Shown here in pieces: positions 54,832 through 63,246 of a DNA stretch of 64,000 nt. Origin of the DNA: Bradyrhizobium sp. CCGUVB4N (GTDB taxonomy: Bacteria; Pseudomonadota; Alphaproteobacteria; Rhizobiales; Xanthobacteraceae); assembly GCF_024199945.1 (NCBI RefSeq), contig NZ_JANADP010000001.1, positions 3,596,001 through 3,660,000 on the forward strand. The letters run 5' to 3'. Each line of letters begins with the position of its first letter. Position 1 is the stretch's first letter. The notes below the pieces were generated by a model. That model saw nothing but the letters and a program-made list of their open reading frames with translations, searched no databases and was not told the origin of the DNA. The position numbers and the translations under genes were made by a program.

Positions 54832-54911
54832 AACGCCTGGCGAACAGATGACATGCAGCCTGCAAAAATTGCGGGTTGCGCAGGCGCCAAGGGCCGAGGA
54901 TGATCCTTTCC

Positions 54912-54922
54912 GGGGGGGGGGG
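54912..54922 (+). repeat. Homopolymeric tract of 11 G upstream of the racemase-family gene
   Basis: A run of eleven G residues lies 40 bases before the ATG at 54963, in the 131-bp gap after the PepSY gene. Such runs are prone to slipped-strand length change and here would alter promoter or leader spacing rather than reading frame. It could also be a sequencing or assembly error site. Confidence 0.8.
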
Positions 54923-54962
54923 CGCAGCCGCGCGCGTCGTGGCAACGGAGTAATCGCGATCG

Positions 54963-55703
54963 ATGTCAGTCCTGCGCAAGCGTCTCGGGATGATCACGCC
55001 GTCCTCCAATTCGGTGCTGGAGCCTGCGACCTGCGCCATGCTGCACGGCGTTGACGGCATTACCGTGCACTTCTCCCGTTTCCGCGTCACCGAGATCGCG
55101 CTCGACGCAGCAGCGCTGAGCCAGTTCGATGCCTCGGTGATGCTGCCGGCCGCCGACCTGCTGGCCGATGCCAAGGTCGACGCGATTGCCTGGAACGGTA
55201 CGTCGGCGAGCTGGCTCGGCATCGGTCGCGACAGGAGCCTTTGCCAGGCCATCGCGGCGCGCACCAGCGTGCCGGCGACGACCTCGACGCTCGCCTGCAT
55301 CGATGCCGCCCGCGCATTTCGCGCCAAACGTGTCGGTCTGGTCTCGCCCTATACCGATGACGTGCAGCGGCGCATCGCCGATGTCTGGGCCGAAGAGGGC
55401 ATTGCGCCGCATGCCGAGCGGCACCTCGGCCTGCGCGACAATTTCTCCTTCGGCGAGGTCGCGCCCGCGACGATCGCCGACATGATCCGCGCCGTGGCGG
55501 CGGAGGGCGCCGACGCAATCGTCATCCTCTGCACCAACCTCGATGGCGCCGCGCTTGCGGCTCCGCTCGAACGGGAGCTCGATATTGCCGTGCTCGACTC
55601 CGTTGCGGTCACGTTGTGGCGAAGCCTCAGCCTCGCCGGCGGCGACATCGCAGCGCTTGCGCCGTGGGGACGGATATTCCAGACCTCAGCAATGATGAAG
55701 TGA
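54963..55703 (+). CDS. Asp/Glu racemase superfamily protein, maleate isomerase / arylmalonate decarboxylase-like
   Basis: A 246-residue two-lobed enzyme. It opens with LGMITPSSNSVLEP. The C-lobe catalytic cysteine is present (ILCTNLDG, Cys190), but the N-lobe position that is cysteine in racemases and maleate isomerase reads WNGTSASW, with Gly79 in its place. One cysteine only is the arrangement of arylmalonate decarboxylase, so a two-cysteine racemisation is unlikely unless another residue serves. Position just upstream of a hydantoinase suggests a part in hydantoin, malonamate or ureide breakdown. GGAG occurs at 54947-54950; spacing is long. Confidence 0.82.
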   Translation: MSVLRKRLGMITPSSNSVLEPATCAMLHGVDGITVHFSRFRVTEIALDAAALSQFDASVMLPAADLLADAKVDAIAWNGTSASWLGIGRDRSLCQAIAARTSVPATTSTLACIDAARAFRAKRVGLVSPYTDDVQRRIADVWAEEGIAPHAERHLGLRDNFSFGEVAPATIADMIRAVAAEGADAIVILCTNLDGAALAAPLERELDIAVLDSVAVTLWRSLSLAGGDIAALAPWGRIFQTSAMMK

Positions 55704-55714
55704 CGGAGACACCT

Positions 55715-57124
55715 GTGACGCAGCTCGATCTCGCCATTCGCGGCGGCACCATCGTGACGGCCAGCGACGAGTTTCGCGCCGATATCGGCATTCGCGATGG
55801 CCGGATCGTCGCCATTGCCGATCATCTCGAAGGTGCGGCGCGCGAAATCGACGCGTCGGGATTGCTGGCGCTGCCGGGCGGCATCGACAGCCACGTCCAC
55901 ATCTCGCAGGCCCAGGGCCCCGACGTCGTGATGGCCGACGATTTTGCCTCGGCGACACGGGCAGCCGCGGCCGGCGGCAACACCATGGTGTTGCCCTTTG
56001 CGCTCCAGGAGAAAGGGACGTCGCTGCGCACCTGCGTCGAAAACTACCGCAAGCTCGCGGAAGGCGAGTGCTACATCGACACCGCCTTCCACCTCATCAT
56101 CTCCGACCCGACCGCCGTCGTGCTTGGGCAGGAGCTGCCGGCGCTGGTCAAGGACGGCTACACCTCGTTCAAGGTCTTCATGACCTATGATGACCTCGTA
56201 CTCAACGACAAGCAGCTGCTCGAAGTGTTCGATGTCGCGCGCCGCGAGGAGGCGCTCGTCATGGTCCATTGCGAGGGCTACGACGCCATTCGTTTCCTCA
56301 CCGCCAAGCTCGAACGAGAAGGCCACATCGCGCCCTATTATCACGGCACTTCGCGACCCCAGGCCGTCGAACGCGAGGCGACGCATCGCGCCATCAGCCA
56401 CGCCGAGGTGATCGGCGTTCCCATCATGATCGTTCATGTCTCGGGGCGCGAGGCGATGGAGCAGATCCGGTGGGCCCAGCAGCGCGGCCTGCCGGTGCAT
56501 GCGGAGACCTGCCCGCAATACATCACGCTGACGGCCGACGACATGAAGGGGCTGAACATGGACATCACGGGCGCGAAATACGTGTGCTCGCCGCCGCCGC
56601 GCGATGTCGAGAGCCAGCAGGCGATCTGGGAAGGCATCACGTCGGGCGTATTCCAGACCTTTTCGTCCGACCACTGCCCATTCCGCTACGACGATCCCAA
56701 GGGCAAGCTGACGCCGAATGCCCGCACCTCGTTTCGCTGGGTGCCGAACGGCATCCCCGGCGTCGAGACACGGCTGCCGATCTTGTTTTCCGAGGGCGTC
56801 TCGAAGGGACGTATCACGCTGCAGAAGTTCGTCGATCTGACCGCGACCAACCACGCGCGCATCTACGGCCTCTATCCGCGGAAGGGCTCGATCGGTGTAG
56901 GCTTCGACGCCGACATCGTGTTGTGGGACCCGAAGCTCACGAAGCCGATTCGGCAGGCCGACCTGCATCACGGCTCCGACTACACGCCCTGGGAGGGTTT
57001 TGATGTCACCGGCTGGCCGGTCACGACGATCGCACGCGGGCGGGTGGTGTACGCGCAGGGCAGGATCGTCGGCGGCAAGGGCGCGGGCGAGATCCTGAGC
57101 CGTGGCAAGTCCAGCCTCGTGTGA
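55715..57124 (+). CDS. Dihydropyrimidinase / D-hydantoinase family amidohydrolase (copy 1)
   Basis: 469 residues, cyclic amidohydrolase. Binuclear metal ligands are all visible: His60 and His62 (DSHVHIS), the carboxylated lysine Lys153 (FKVFMTYDD), His185 (VHCEGYD), His241 (IVHVSG) and Asp319 (SSDHCPF). It hydrolyses 5,6-dihydropyrimidines or 5-substituted hydantoins to N-carbamoyl acids. GTG 55715 is preferred because GGAG lies six bases upstream; GTG 55700, overlapping the preceding stop, is an alternative. It is 11 bases from the racemase-family gene and likely co-transcribed. Exact substrate unknown. Confidence 0.92.
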   Translation: MTQLDLAIRGGTIVTASDEFRADIGIRDGRIVAIADHLEGAAREIDASGLLALPGGIDSHVHISQAQGPDVVMADDFASATRAAAAGGNTMVLPFALQEKGTSLRTCVENYRKLAEGECYIDTAFHLIISDPTAVVLGQELPALVKDGYTSFKVFMTYDDLVLNDKQLLEVFDVARREEALVMVHCEGYDAIRFLTAKLEREGHIAPYYHGTSRPQAVEREATHRAISHAEVIGVPIMIVHVSGREAMEQIRWAQQRGLPVHAETCPQYITLTADDMKGLNMDITGAKYVCSPPPRDVESQQAIWEGITSGVFQTFSSDHCPFRYDDPKGKLTPNARTSFRWVPNGIPGVETRLPILFSEGVSKGRITLQKFVDLTATNHARIYGLYPRKGSIGVGFDADIVLWDPKLTKPIRQADLHHGSDYTPWEGFDVTGWPVTTIARGRVVYAQGRIVGGKGAGEILSRGKSSLV

Positions 57125-57146
57125 CGGCAGGCGGTCGCGCGCTGTG

Positions 57147-58280
57147 CTATTTTGTGGTCACGGCGCGCGCCGACAGCGTGACGACACACATCAGTGCAGC
57201 GAGCATCCAGAACGCCATCGGGAGTCCGGCGGCGTGGGCGATAAAACCGATGCCGGCGGGGCCAAGCAGAACACCGGCATAGCCGGCGGTGGTGATCGAC
57301 GCCACTGCGAGCCCCGTGGGCATCGCGGTCTGCGTCGCCGCACCGCGGAACAATATCGGCACGAGGTTCGAGGCGCCGAGGCCGATGAGCAGGAAACCGG
57401 CGATGGCAATGGCCTTGCTCGGCGCGAGCAACAGCACGGCGAGGCCCGCGACGGCAAGCAGGCTTCCTCCGACCAGCGTGGTGCGATCGCCGATGCGTGC
57501 GACGACGACGTCACCGCCGAGCCGGCCGACGGTCATTGCGATCGAGAACACGATGTAGCCGATCCCGCCCTGCGCCTCGCTGACGAGGCCCGTGCCGATG
57601 ACGAGCAGCGCGCCCCAGTCGAGCATCGCGCCTTCGATCAGGAAGGTGATGGCGGCCAGCAGCGCCAACAACAGCACGATGCCATGCGGCAGCACGAACA
57701 GCGGTCCCTCCTGCGCCTGTGCTCGGCGCAGCAGGCGCGGCGCGGCGAGTGCCATCGCGATCAGCATCAGCACGGAGCAGATCAACGCGCTTGCGAGCGG
57801 TCCGAGATGAACCGACAACAGAGCCGTCATCACCGCGGATCCGGCAAATCCGCCAATACTGAAGAGCGCATGAAAGCCCGACATCAGCGGCTCGTTCGCC
57901 GCGCGTTCGACCTCGACGGCATGGATGTTCATGGCGACGTCGATGGAGCCGAGCGCCGCGCCGAAGGCGAGGAGCGCCAGCGCCAATGTCATGGGCGTAC
58001 CGGCGATGACCAACAGCGGCAAGACCAGGGCGAGGCCGATTCCGCCGCCGATGATGATAGGCTTGGTGCCGTAGTGTGCGCTCAAGATGCCGGTTGCGAG
58101 CATCGCGACCACCGAGCCGATGCCGAGGCTGAGCAGCAGCAAGCCTAGGACCGCGTCATCAACCGCGAGCCGCTCCTTCGCGAACGGCACCAGCGGCGCC
58201 CAGCAGGCGAGCCCGAAGCCGGCGACCAGGAACGAGAGGCGCGTGGCGAGCCGCGTCGCCGGCCGGTCGGCTGAAGTCAT
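57147..58280 (-). CDS. Major facilitator superfamily transporter
   Basis: 377 residues with about twelve hydrophobic helices. RLSFLVAGFGLACWAPLVPFAKERL opens the protein; the inter-helix motif LSAHYGTKPIIIGG follows helix 2, and a related VARIGDRTTLVGG occurs in the second half, the usual duplicated arrangement. The branch resembles YbjJ-type or fucose-permease-like carriers; the cargo is unknown. It is convergent with hydantoinase 1 and divergent from the D-carbamoylase, so it may move a ureide or amino acid, but this is only context. ATG 58280 has GGGAG nine bases upstream; a longer frame to 58589 has no similarity. Confidence 0.88.
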   Translation of the reverse strand: MTSADRPATRLATRLSFLVAGFGLACWAPLVPFAKERLAVDDAVLGLLLLSLGIGSVVAMLATGILSAHYGTKPIIIGGGIGLALVLPLLVIAGTPMTLALALLAFGAALGSIDVAMNIHAVEVERAANEPLMSGFHALFSIGGFAGSAVMTALLSVHLGPLASALICSVLMLIAMALAAPRLLRRAQAQEGPLFVLPHGIVLLLALLAAITFLIEGAMLDWGALLVIGTGLVSEAQGGIGYIVFSIAMTVGRLGGDVVVARIGDRTTLVGGSLLAVAGLAVLLLAPSKAIAIAGFLLIGLGASNLVPILFRGAATQTAMPTGLAVASITTAGYAGVLLGPAGIGFIAHAAGLPMAFWMLAALMCVVTLSARAVTTK

Positions 58281-58926
58281 CGGTGAAACTCCGGGAGGAG
58301 AACGAAGCGCGCGATCGCGGGGAGGGTGGGTGCTTAGACCATCAACCAGGAGCGAATGCCAGAGTTCCGCCGTCGCAGCGCGTTGACGAATTATATCATC
58401 TTGATGTCGTTCCGCGCGCCGTCGCTGCGAGCGTGGCCGCTCCGCGCACTCAGAGTATTCCAATTTACCGAAATTCGGATTTATCGCTATGTCGCCCGTC
58501 CCGATCCATCCAAAATCGGTGGTCGTAACTTTGCGGAGCATTTTGGCGATGGGGCGTAGAACCGGGGGGCTGAGCTGACCGCTGTGCATAGCTCGTAGGC
58601 ATCCGGCGACCCCGCACGGCCGCTTGACGCCTGCAAATTATACAGACGATTCCAAGGACTCCGATTGCAGTGCAGCGGATGTGACGATTTGCGCCGAAAA
58701 ATCCGTGGTGCGCCGCACGTTTCTCGCGTGGGCTTCCCACATTCGCGTGCCCACTTCACGGGCAATACGGCCGCCGAGCAGGAGGGACGATGTGACAGAA
58801 CGGCACGAAAGCTGCTTGGGTGGAAAAACGGCGCGGGGCCGCGTTATGCTGCGCGCGCCGACCCGCCATTGAAGCTGCGATCGCCAGCCTCGCCAAAAAA
58901 GTCGTCAAGAAATCAGGACATCGCTG
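58281..58926. other. Non-coding divergent region between MFS gene and D-carbamoylase
   Basis: 646 bases without a credible gene. It must carry the divergent promoters of the MFS gene and the carbamoylase-hydantoinase-transporter run. I see a short perfect palindrome GTGCGCCGCAC at 58708-58718 and relatively AT-rich patches around 58385-58400 and 58635-58650, but no convincing -35/-10 pair, known operator or terminator. Confidence 0.5.
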
Positions 58927-59856
58927 ATGCGTATCGTCACAGTTGCCGCCGCCCAGATGGGTCCGATTCAGAAGGCCGACAGCCGCGAGGCGGTGGTCAA
59001 GCGCATGATCGCGCTGATGGACGAGGCGAAAGCAAAAGGCGCGGATCTGATCGTCTATCCGGAATTGGCGCTGACGACGTTCTTCCCGCGCTGGTACGCG
59101 GAGGACCGCGCCGACTTTGACAGCTGGTTCGAGCGTGAAATGCCGAACGCAGCGACCAGGCCGCTGTTCGAGCGCGCCGCGCAGCACCAGATGGCGATGA
59201 ATTTCGGCTATGCCGAGCTGACGCCCGACGGCCGCCACTTCAACACGGCCGTTCTGACCGACAAGGCCGGCAAGATCGTCGGGAAATACCGCAAGGTCCA
59301 TCTGCCAGGCCATGTGGAATATGAGACGCATCGGTCGCACCAGCATCTGGAGAAGCGCTATTTCGAGCCGGGCGATCTCGGCTTCAACGTCTGGCGCGAG
59401 CTGGGCGGCATCATCGGCATGGCGATCTGCAATGACCGCCGCTGGCCGGAGACCTATCGCGTCATGGGCTTGCAAGGCGTCGAGATGGTGCTGATCGGTT
59501 ACAACACGCCGTCGGTGAATGCGGAGCGAAGCGAAGAGGGCGTCGAGAAGCGCCTGTTTCATAATCGCCTCTCCGTGCAGGCCGGCGCGTATCAGAACGC
59601 GACCTGGGTGGTCGCGGTGGCCAAGGCGGGCGTCGAGGACGGCCACGCATTGTTTGGCGGCAGTCTGATCGTCGATCCCAACGGCGAGATCGTTGCCGAA
59701 GCGAGGACCGAAGAGGACGAGCTCCTGGTCTATCCGTGCGATCTCGATGCCACCGCCTTCGGCAAAACCACGATCTTCAACTTTGCACAGCACCGCCGCA
59801 TCGAGCATTACGGCCTGATCACCAGCCGTACCGGTGCGGTGCCGCCGGAGAAATGA
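58927..59856 (+). CDS. N-carbamoyl-D-amino-acid hydrolase (nitrilase superfamily)
   Basis: 309 residues. The Glu-Lys-Cys triad of the nitrilase fold is intact: Glu46 (YPELALTTFFPRW), Lys123 (KYRKVHLPGH) and Cys168 (ICNDRRWPETYRVMG). The whole of the region HLEKRYFEPGDLGF and the closing EHYGLITSRTG follow the Agrobacterium D-carbamoylase closely from memory. It releases ammonia and CO2 from N-carbamoyl-D-amino acids to give D-amino acids. AGGA at 58915-58918 supports the ATG. Hydantoinase 2 follows after 60 bases, forming the classical hydantoinase-carbamoylase pair. Confidence 0.93.
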   Translation: MRIVTVAAAQMGPIQKADSREAVVKRMIALMDEAKAKGADLIVYPELALTTFFPRWYAEDRADFDSWFEREMPNAATRPLFERAAQHQMAMNFGYAELTPDGRHFNTAVLTDKAGKIVGKYRKVHLPGHVEYETHRSHQHLEKRYFEPGDLGFNVWRELGGIIGMAICNDRRWPETYRVMGLQGVEMVLIGYNTPSVNAERSEEGVEKRLFHNRLSVQAGAYQNATWVVAVAKAGVEDGHALFGGSLIVDPNGEIVAEARTEEDELLVYPCDLDATAFGKTTIFNFAQHRRIEHYGLITSRTGAVPPEK

Positions 59857-59916
59857 TGCCGATGGTCGCTCTGCAAACCGGCAATCATTTCGCTCAGGCC
59901 TATCACGGAGTGCCTC

Positions 59917-61386
59917 ATGACTGAACCCACTTACGATCTGATCATCCGCGGCGGCCGCGTCGCCACCACCACCGATGTGTTCGAGGCGGATGTCGCCATC
60001 TCCGGCGAGACCATTGCGGCCATCGGCCGCGGGCTTCCGCCGGCCAAGCGCGAGATCGACGCACGCGGCAAGCTGGTGCTGCCAGGCGGCGTCGACAGCC
60101 ACGCGCATATCGAGCAGCTGTCTGCCGCCGGCATCATGAATGCCGACACGTTCGAGAGCGCGACGGTGTCGGCGGCCTTCGGCGGCACCACCACGGTGAT
60201 CCCGTTTGCGGCCCAGCATGTCGGGATGAAGTTGCCGCAAGTGGTCGAGGACTATCACGCGCTCGCCAGGAAGGGCGCCGTGATCGACTACGCCTTTCAC
60301 ATGATCGTTGCGGATGCGACCAGGGAGACGGTCGAAGAGCATATTCCCGCGCTGGTGAAGCAGGGCCACGCGTCGATCAAGATCTTCATGACTTACGACC
60401 GGCTCAAGGTCGATGACGAGCCGCTGCTCGACATTCTTCTCGCGGCTCGCCAGTCCGGCGCGATGCTGTGCGCCCATGCGGAGAACCACGGCATCATCGC
60501 CTGGATGGTCAAACGGCTGCTTGCGCGCGGCTACACCATGCCGAAGTACCACGCCGTTAGCCACGCGCGTGTGTCGGAAGCCGAGGCCTTCACACGGCTG
60601 ATCGGCATGGCGGCGCTGATTGACCAGCCAATCATGATCTTCCATGTCTCGACCGCCGAGGGCGCGAAGGTGATCCGCGAGTCACGTGGGCAGGGGCTGA
60701 AGGTTTTCGCGGAGACTTGTCCGCAATATCTGTTCCTCACGGCCAACGATCTCGACAAGCCTGGCGTGGAGGGAGCCAAGTGGATGTGCAGCCCGCCGCC
60801 GCGCACGCATTCGGACCAGGAGGCGCTGTGGCAGGCGCTGTCGCTCGGCGATCTCCAGACGATCTCTTCGGACCACGCGCCGTATCGTTACGATGAGACC
60901 GGCAAGCTGCGCGCCGGCCCCAATCCGAATTTCAAGCAGGTCGCGAACGGCCTGCCGGGACTGGAGCTGCGGCTGCCGCTGCTGTTCGACGCGATGGTGT
61001 CGAAGGGGCGGCTCGGCCTTGAAAAGTTCGTCGAGCTGACCGCGACGGCACCTGCGAAGATCTACAATCTGCATCCGCGCAAGGGCTCGATTGCGATCGG
61101 TGCGGATGCCGATATCGCGATCTGGGATCCCAATCGCGAGACAGTCATCGCGGACGAGATGATGCACGATCTTGCCGGCTACACGCCGTTTGCGGGCCGC
61201 AAGCTGAAGGGATGGCCGGTGTCGGTGCTCTCGCGCGGCCGCGTGATCGTCGACGGCGACAAGTGTCTCGCCAGCGCGGGTAGCGGTAAATTCCTGGCGC
61301 GGAGCGGCGGCGAGGCGGCAAAGCCGACCGGCCGGCTCGTGGCGGACATGGATCCCGAGCGGAATTTCGGAGCAAGACTGCTGTGA
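59917..61386 (+). CDS. Dihydropyrimidinase / D-hydantoinase family amidohydrolase (copy 2)
   Basis: 489 residues with the complete metal site: His62 and His64 (DSHAHIEQ), Lys155 (IKIFMTYD), His187 (AHAENHG), His243 (IFHVSTA) and Asp319 (SSDHAPY). It is paralogous to the copy at 55715 but clearly diverged, notably right after the HxH motif and in the substrate loop before it, so the two probably accept different rings. It is adjacent to the D-carbamoylase, its presumed next enzyme. CGGAG precedes the ATG. Ends with a longer tail (RLVADMDPERNFGARLL) than copy 1. Confidence 0.92.
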   Translation: MTEPTYDLIIRGGRVATTTDVFEADVAISGETIAAIGRGLPPAKREIDARGKLVLPGGVDSHAHIEQLSAAGIMNADTFESATVSAAFGGTTTVIPFAAQHVGMKLPQVVEDYHALARKGAVIDYAFHMIVADATRETVEEHIPALVKQGHASIKIFMTYDRLKVDDEPLLDILLAARQSGAMLCAHAENHGIIAWMVKRLLARGYTMPKYHAVSHARVSEAEAFTRLIGMAALIDQPIMIFHVSTAEGAKVIRESRGQGLKVFAETCPQYLFLTANDLDKPGVEGAKWMCSPPPRTHSDQEALWQALSLGDLQTISSDHAPYRYDETGKLRAGPNPNFKQVANGLPGLELRLPLLFDAMVSKGRLGLEKFVELTATAPAKIYNLHPRKGSIAIGADADIAIWDPNRETVIADEMMHDLAGYTPFAGRKLKGWPVSVLSRGRVIVDGDKCLASAGSGKFLARSGGEAAKPTGRLVADMDPERNFGARLL

Positions 61387-61404
61387 TCGTGGACCCGGAG
61401 GCGC

Positions 61405-61510
61405 GATGAAGATCGTCGTCTTGGGTGCTCCTCGAACGGACCAGGAGCTCGCGCCGTCCTGGCGCGGTCTCGTCCGTGCTGCTGCGCAGCGACGGGCCAA
61501 AAGTCGATGA
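61405..61510 (+). pseudogene. Possible gene remnant, N-terminal fragment
   Basis: After GGAGGCG, an ATG opens MKIVVLGAPRTD and ends 34 codons on. MKIVVLGA is how many FAD/NAD-binding oxidoreductases begin, for instance D-amino-acid dehydrogenases, which would suit this locus. The rest does not continue as a dinucleotide-binding fold. It is either a deletion relic or a chance short frame. Confidence 0.25.
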
Positions 61511-61624
61511 GAACCGGCTGGCGGACACGCGGTTACTGGCATACCATTTGCACGCTAATGGGCTCTGTTTCACCTGCCCTTGGCCAATGAACGGCCGGCA
61601 TCACGGCATTACTGGGAGGAATTC

Positions 61625-63229
61625 ATGGATCGCAGGACCGTATTGAAGGGACTGGCTGGCGCGGGCGGTCTGGCATTGTCGGGGGGCATCTCGGCGCCGG
61701 CGATCGCGCAAGGCGCTTCGGCCCGGACCCTGCGTTTCGTGCCGCAGGCCAATCTCGCCAATTTCGACCCCATCTGGGGCACCCAATACGTCGTGCGCAA
61801 CGCGGCCGCGATGGTCTGGGACACGCTCTACGGCATCGATTCCTCGTTCCAGCCGCAGCGGCAGATGGTCGAGTCCGAGGAGGTGACCGACGACGGCACG
61901 ACCTGGACGTTCAAGCTGCGGTCGGGGCTCAAATTCCATGACGGCGAGCCGGTGCTGAGCAAGGACGTTGTTGCAAGCCTCAATCGCTGGGCGGCGCGCG
62001 ATCCGATGGGCCTGATGATCAAGGCGAACGAGCAGGCGCTCACGGCCGTCGACGACCGCACCTTCAAATGGGTGCTGAAGCAGCCTTTCCCGAAACTGCT
62101 GTTCGCGCTCGGCAAGAACAACGCGCCGGTTGCCTTCATCATGCCGGAGCGCATCGCGCAGACCGACCCGTTCAAGCAGATCACGGATTATATCGGTTCC
62201 GGTCCGCTGAAGTTCGTCAAGGGCGAGTGGGTCCCCGGCGCGAAAGCTGTGTTCGAGAAATTCGCGGACTATGTGCCGCGGCAGGAGAAGCCATCCTGGC
62301 TGGCCGGCGGCAAGCAGGTGATGATCGATCGCGTCGAGTGGATCATCATGCCTGATCCGGCAACCGCGGCGGCCGCGCTGCAGAATGGCGAGATCGACTG
62401 GTGGGAGAACCCGATCGCCGATCTGGTCCCGGTTCTGAAGAAGAACAAGAACATCAGCGTCGATATCGGCGACCCCCTCGGCAATATCGGCTCGTTCCGC
62501 ATGAATTTCCTGTATCCGCCCTTCAACGACGTCAAGGCGCGGCGCGCGGTGCTGATGGCGATGAGCCAGGAAGACTACATGCGTGCAATCGTCGGCGACG
62601 ACAATTCGCTGTGGAAGTCGCTGCCCAGCTTCTTCACGCCGGATACACCGCTCTACACCGAAGTGGGTGGCGATATCCTGAAGGGTAAGCGCGACCTCAG
62701 TGCCGCCAAGAAGCTGCTCGCCGAGAGCGGCTATTCCGGCCAGCCGGTGACCTGCCTCGTCGCGCAGGACCAGCCGATCACCAAGGCCATGGGCGACGTG
62801 ACCGCGGACCTCCTGAAACAGCTTGGCATGAACGTCGACTTCGTCGCGACCGATTGGGGCACGGTCGGCGCGCGTCGTGCGGTGAAGACGCCGCCGGGAC
62901 AGGGCGGCTGGAACATGTTCCACACCTGGCATGCGGGCGCGGATTGCGTCAATCCTGCGCCCTACACGGCCATTCGCGCGACCGGCGACAAGGCCTGGTT
63001 CGGCTGGCCCACCAGCGCGGGCACCGAAAAGGAAGTCAGCTCGTGGTTCGAAGCCAAGAACCTCGACGAGGAGAAGGCCGCCATCGGTCGTCTCAACAAG
63101 GCGGCGATGGATGACGTCGTCTACGCGCCGACCGGCTTCTTCCTGGGCTACACCGCGTGGCGCAAGAACGTCTCTGGCGTTGCCAAGGGACCTGTGCCCT
63201 TGTTCTGGGGCGTATCGAAGACCGCATGA
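61625..63229 (+). CDS. Dipeptide/opine-type ABC transporter solute-binding protein (family 5), Tat-exported
   Basis: 534 residues, DppA/OppA-like periplasmic binder. The ATG at 61625, after GGAGG, begins a Tat signal (DRRTVLKGLAGAGGLALSGG, cleavage near AIAQ). Family signatures: WTFKLRSGLKFHDGEPVLSKDVV, DYIGSGPLKFVKGEWVPGAKAVF and the duplicated-lobe region PFNDVKARRAVLMAM. The permease gene begins 17 bases later. Given the upstream hydantoinase and carbamoylase, the ligand could be a ureide, modified amino acid or peptide; this is inference. Confidence 0.93.
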   Translation: MDRRTVLKGLAGAGGLALSGGISAPAIAQGASARTLRFVPQANLANFDPIWGTQYVVRNAAAMVWDTLYGIDSSFQPQRQMVESEEVTDDGTTWTFKLRSGLKFHDGEPVLSKDVVASLNRWAARDPMGLMIKANEQALTAVDDRTFKWVLKQPFPKLLFALGKNNAPVAFIMPERIAQTDPFKQITDYIGSGPLKFVKGEWVPGAKAVFEKFADYVPRQEKPSWLAGGKQVMIDRVEWIIMPDPATAAAALQNGEIDWWENPIADLVPVLKKNKNISVDIGDPLGNIGSFRMNFLYPPFNDVKARRAVLMAMSQEDYMRAIVGDDNSLWKSLPSFFTPDTPLYTEVGGDILKGKRDLSAAKKLLAESGYSGQPVTCLVAQDQPITKAMGDVTADLLKQLGMNVDFVATDWGTVGARRAVKTPPGQGGWNMFHTWHAGADCVNPAPYTAIRATGDKAWFGWPTSAGTEKEVSSWFEAKNLDEEKAAIGRLNKAAMDDVVYAPTGFFLGYTAWRKNVSGVAKGPVPLFWGVSKTA

Positions 63230-63246
63230 TCCTGCGCTGAGGCCAG

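Noticed and set aside
57102..58148. Plus-strand open frame antisense to the MFS transporter
   Set aside because: Gln/Arg/His-rich low-complexity translation with no domain, while the minus strand encodes a clear 12-helix carrier.
58756..60645. 629-codon minus-strand frame across the D-carbamoylase and hydantoinase 2
   Set aside because: Antisense to two strongly conserved enzymes and spans their intergenic gap; composition is that of a shadow frame.
61425..61646. 73-codon plus-strand frame before the ABC binding protein
   Set aside because: Overlaps the ribosome site and start of the binding-protein gene and shows no recognisable sequence.
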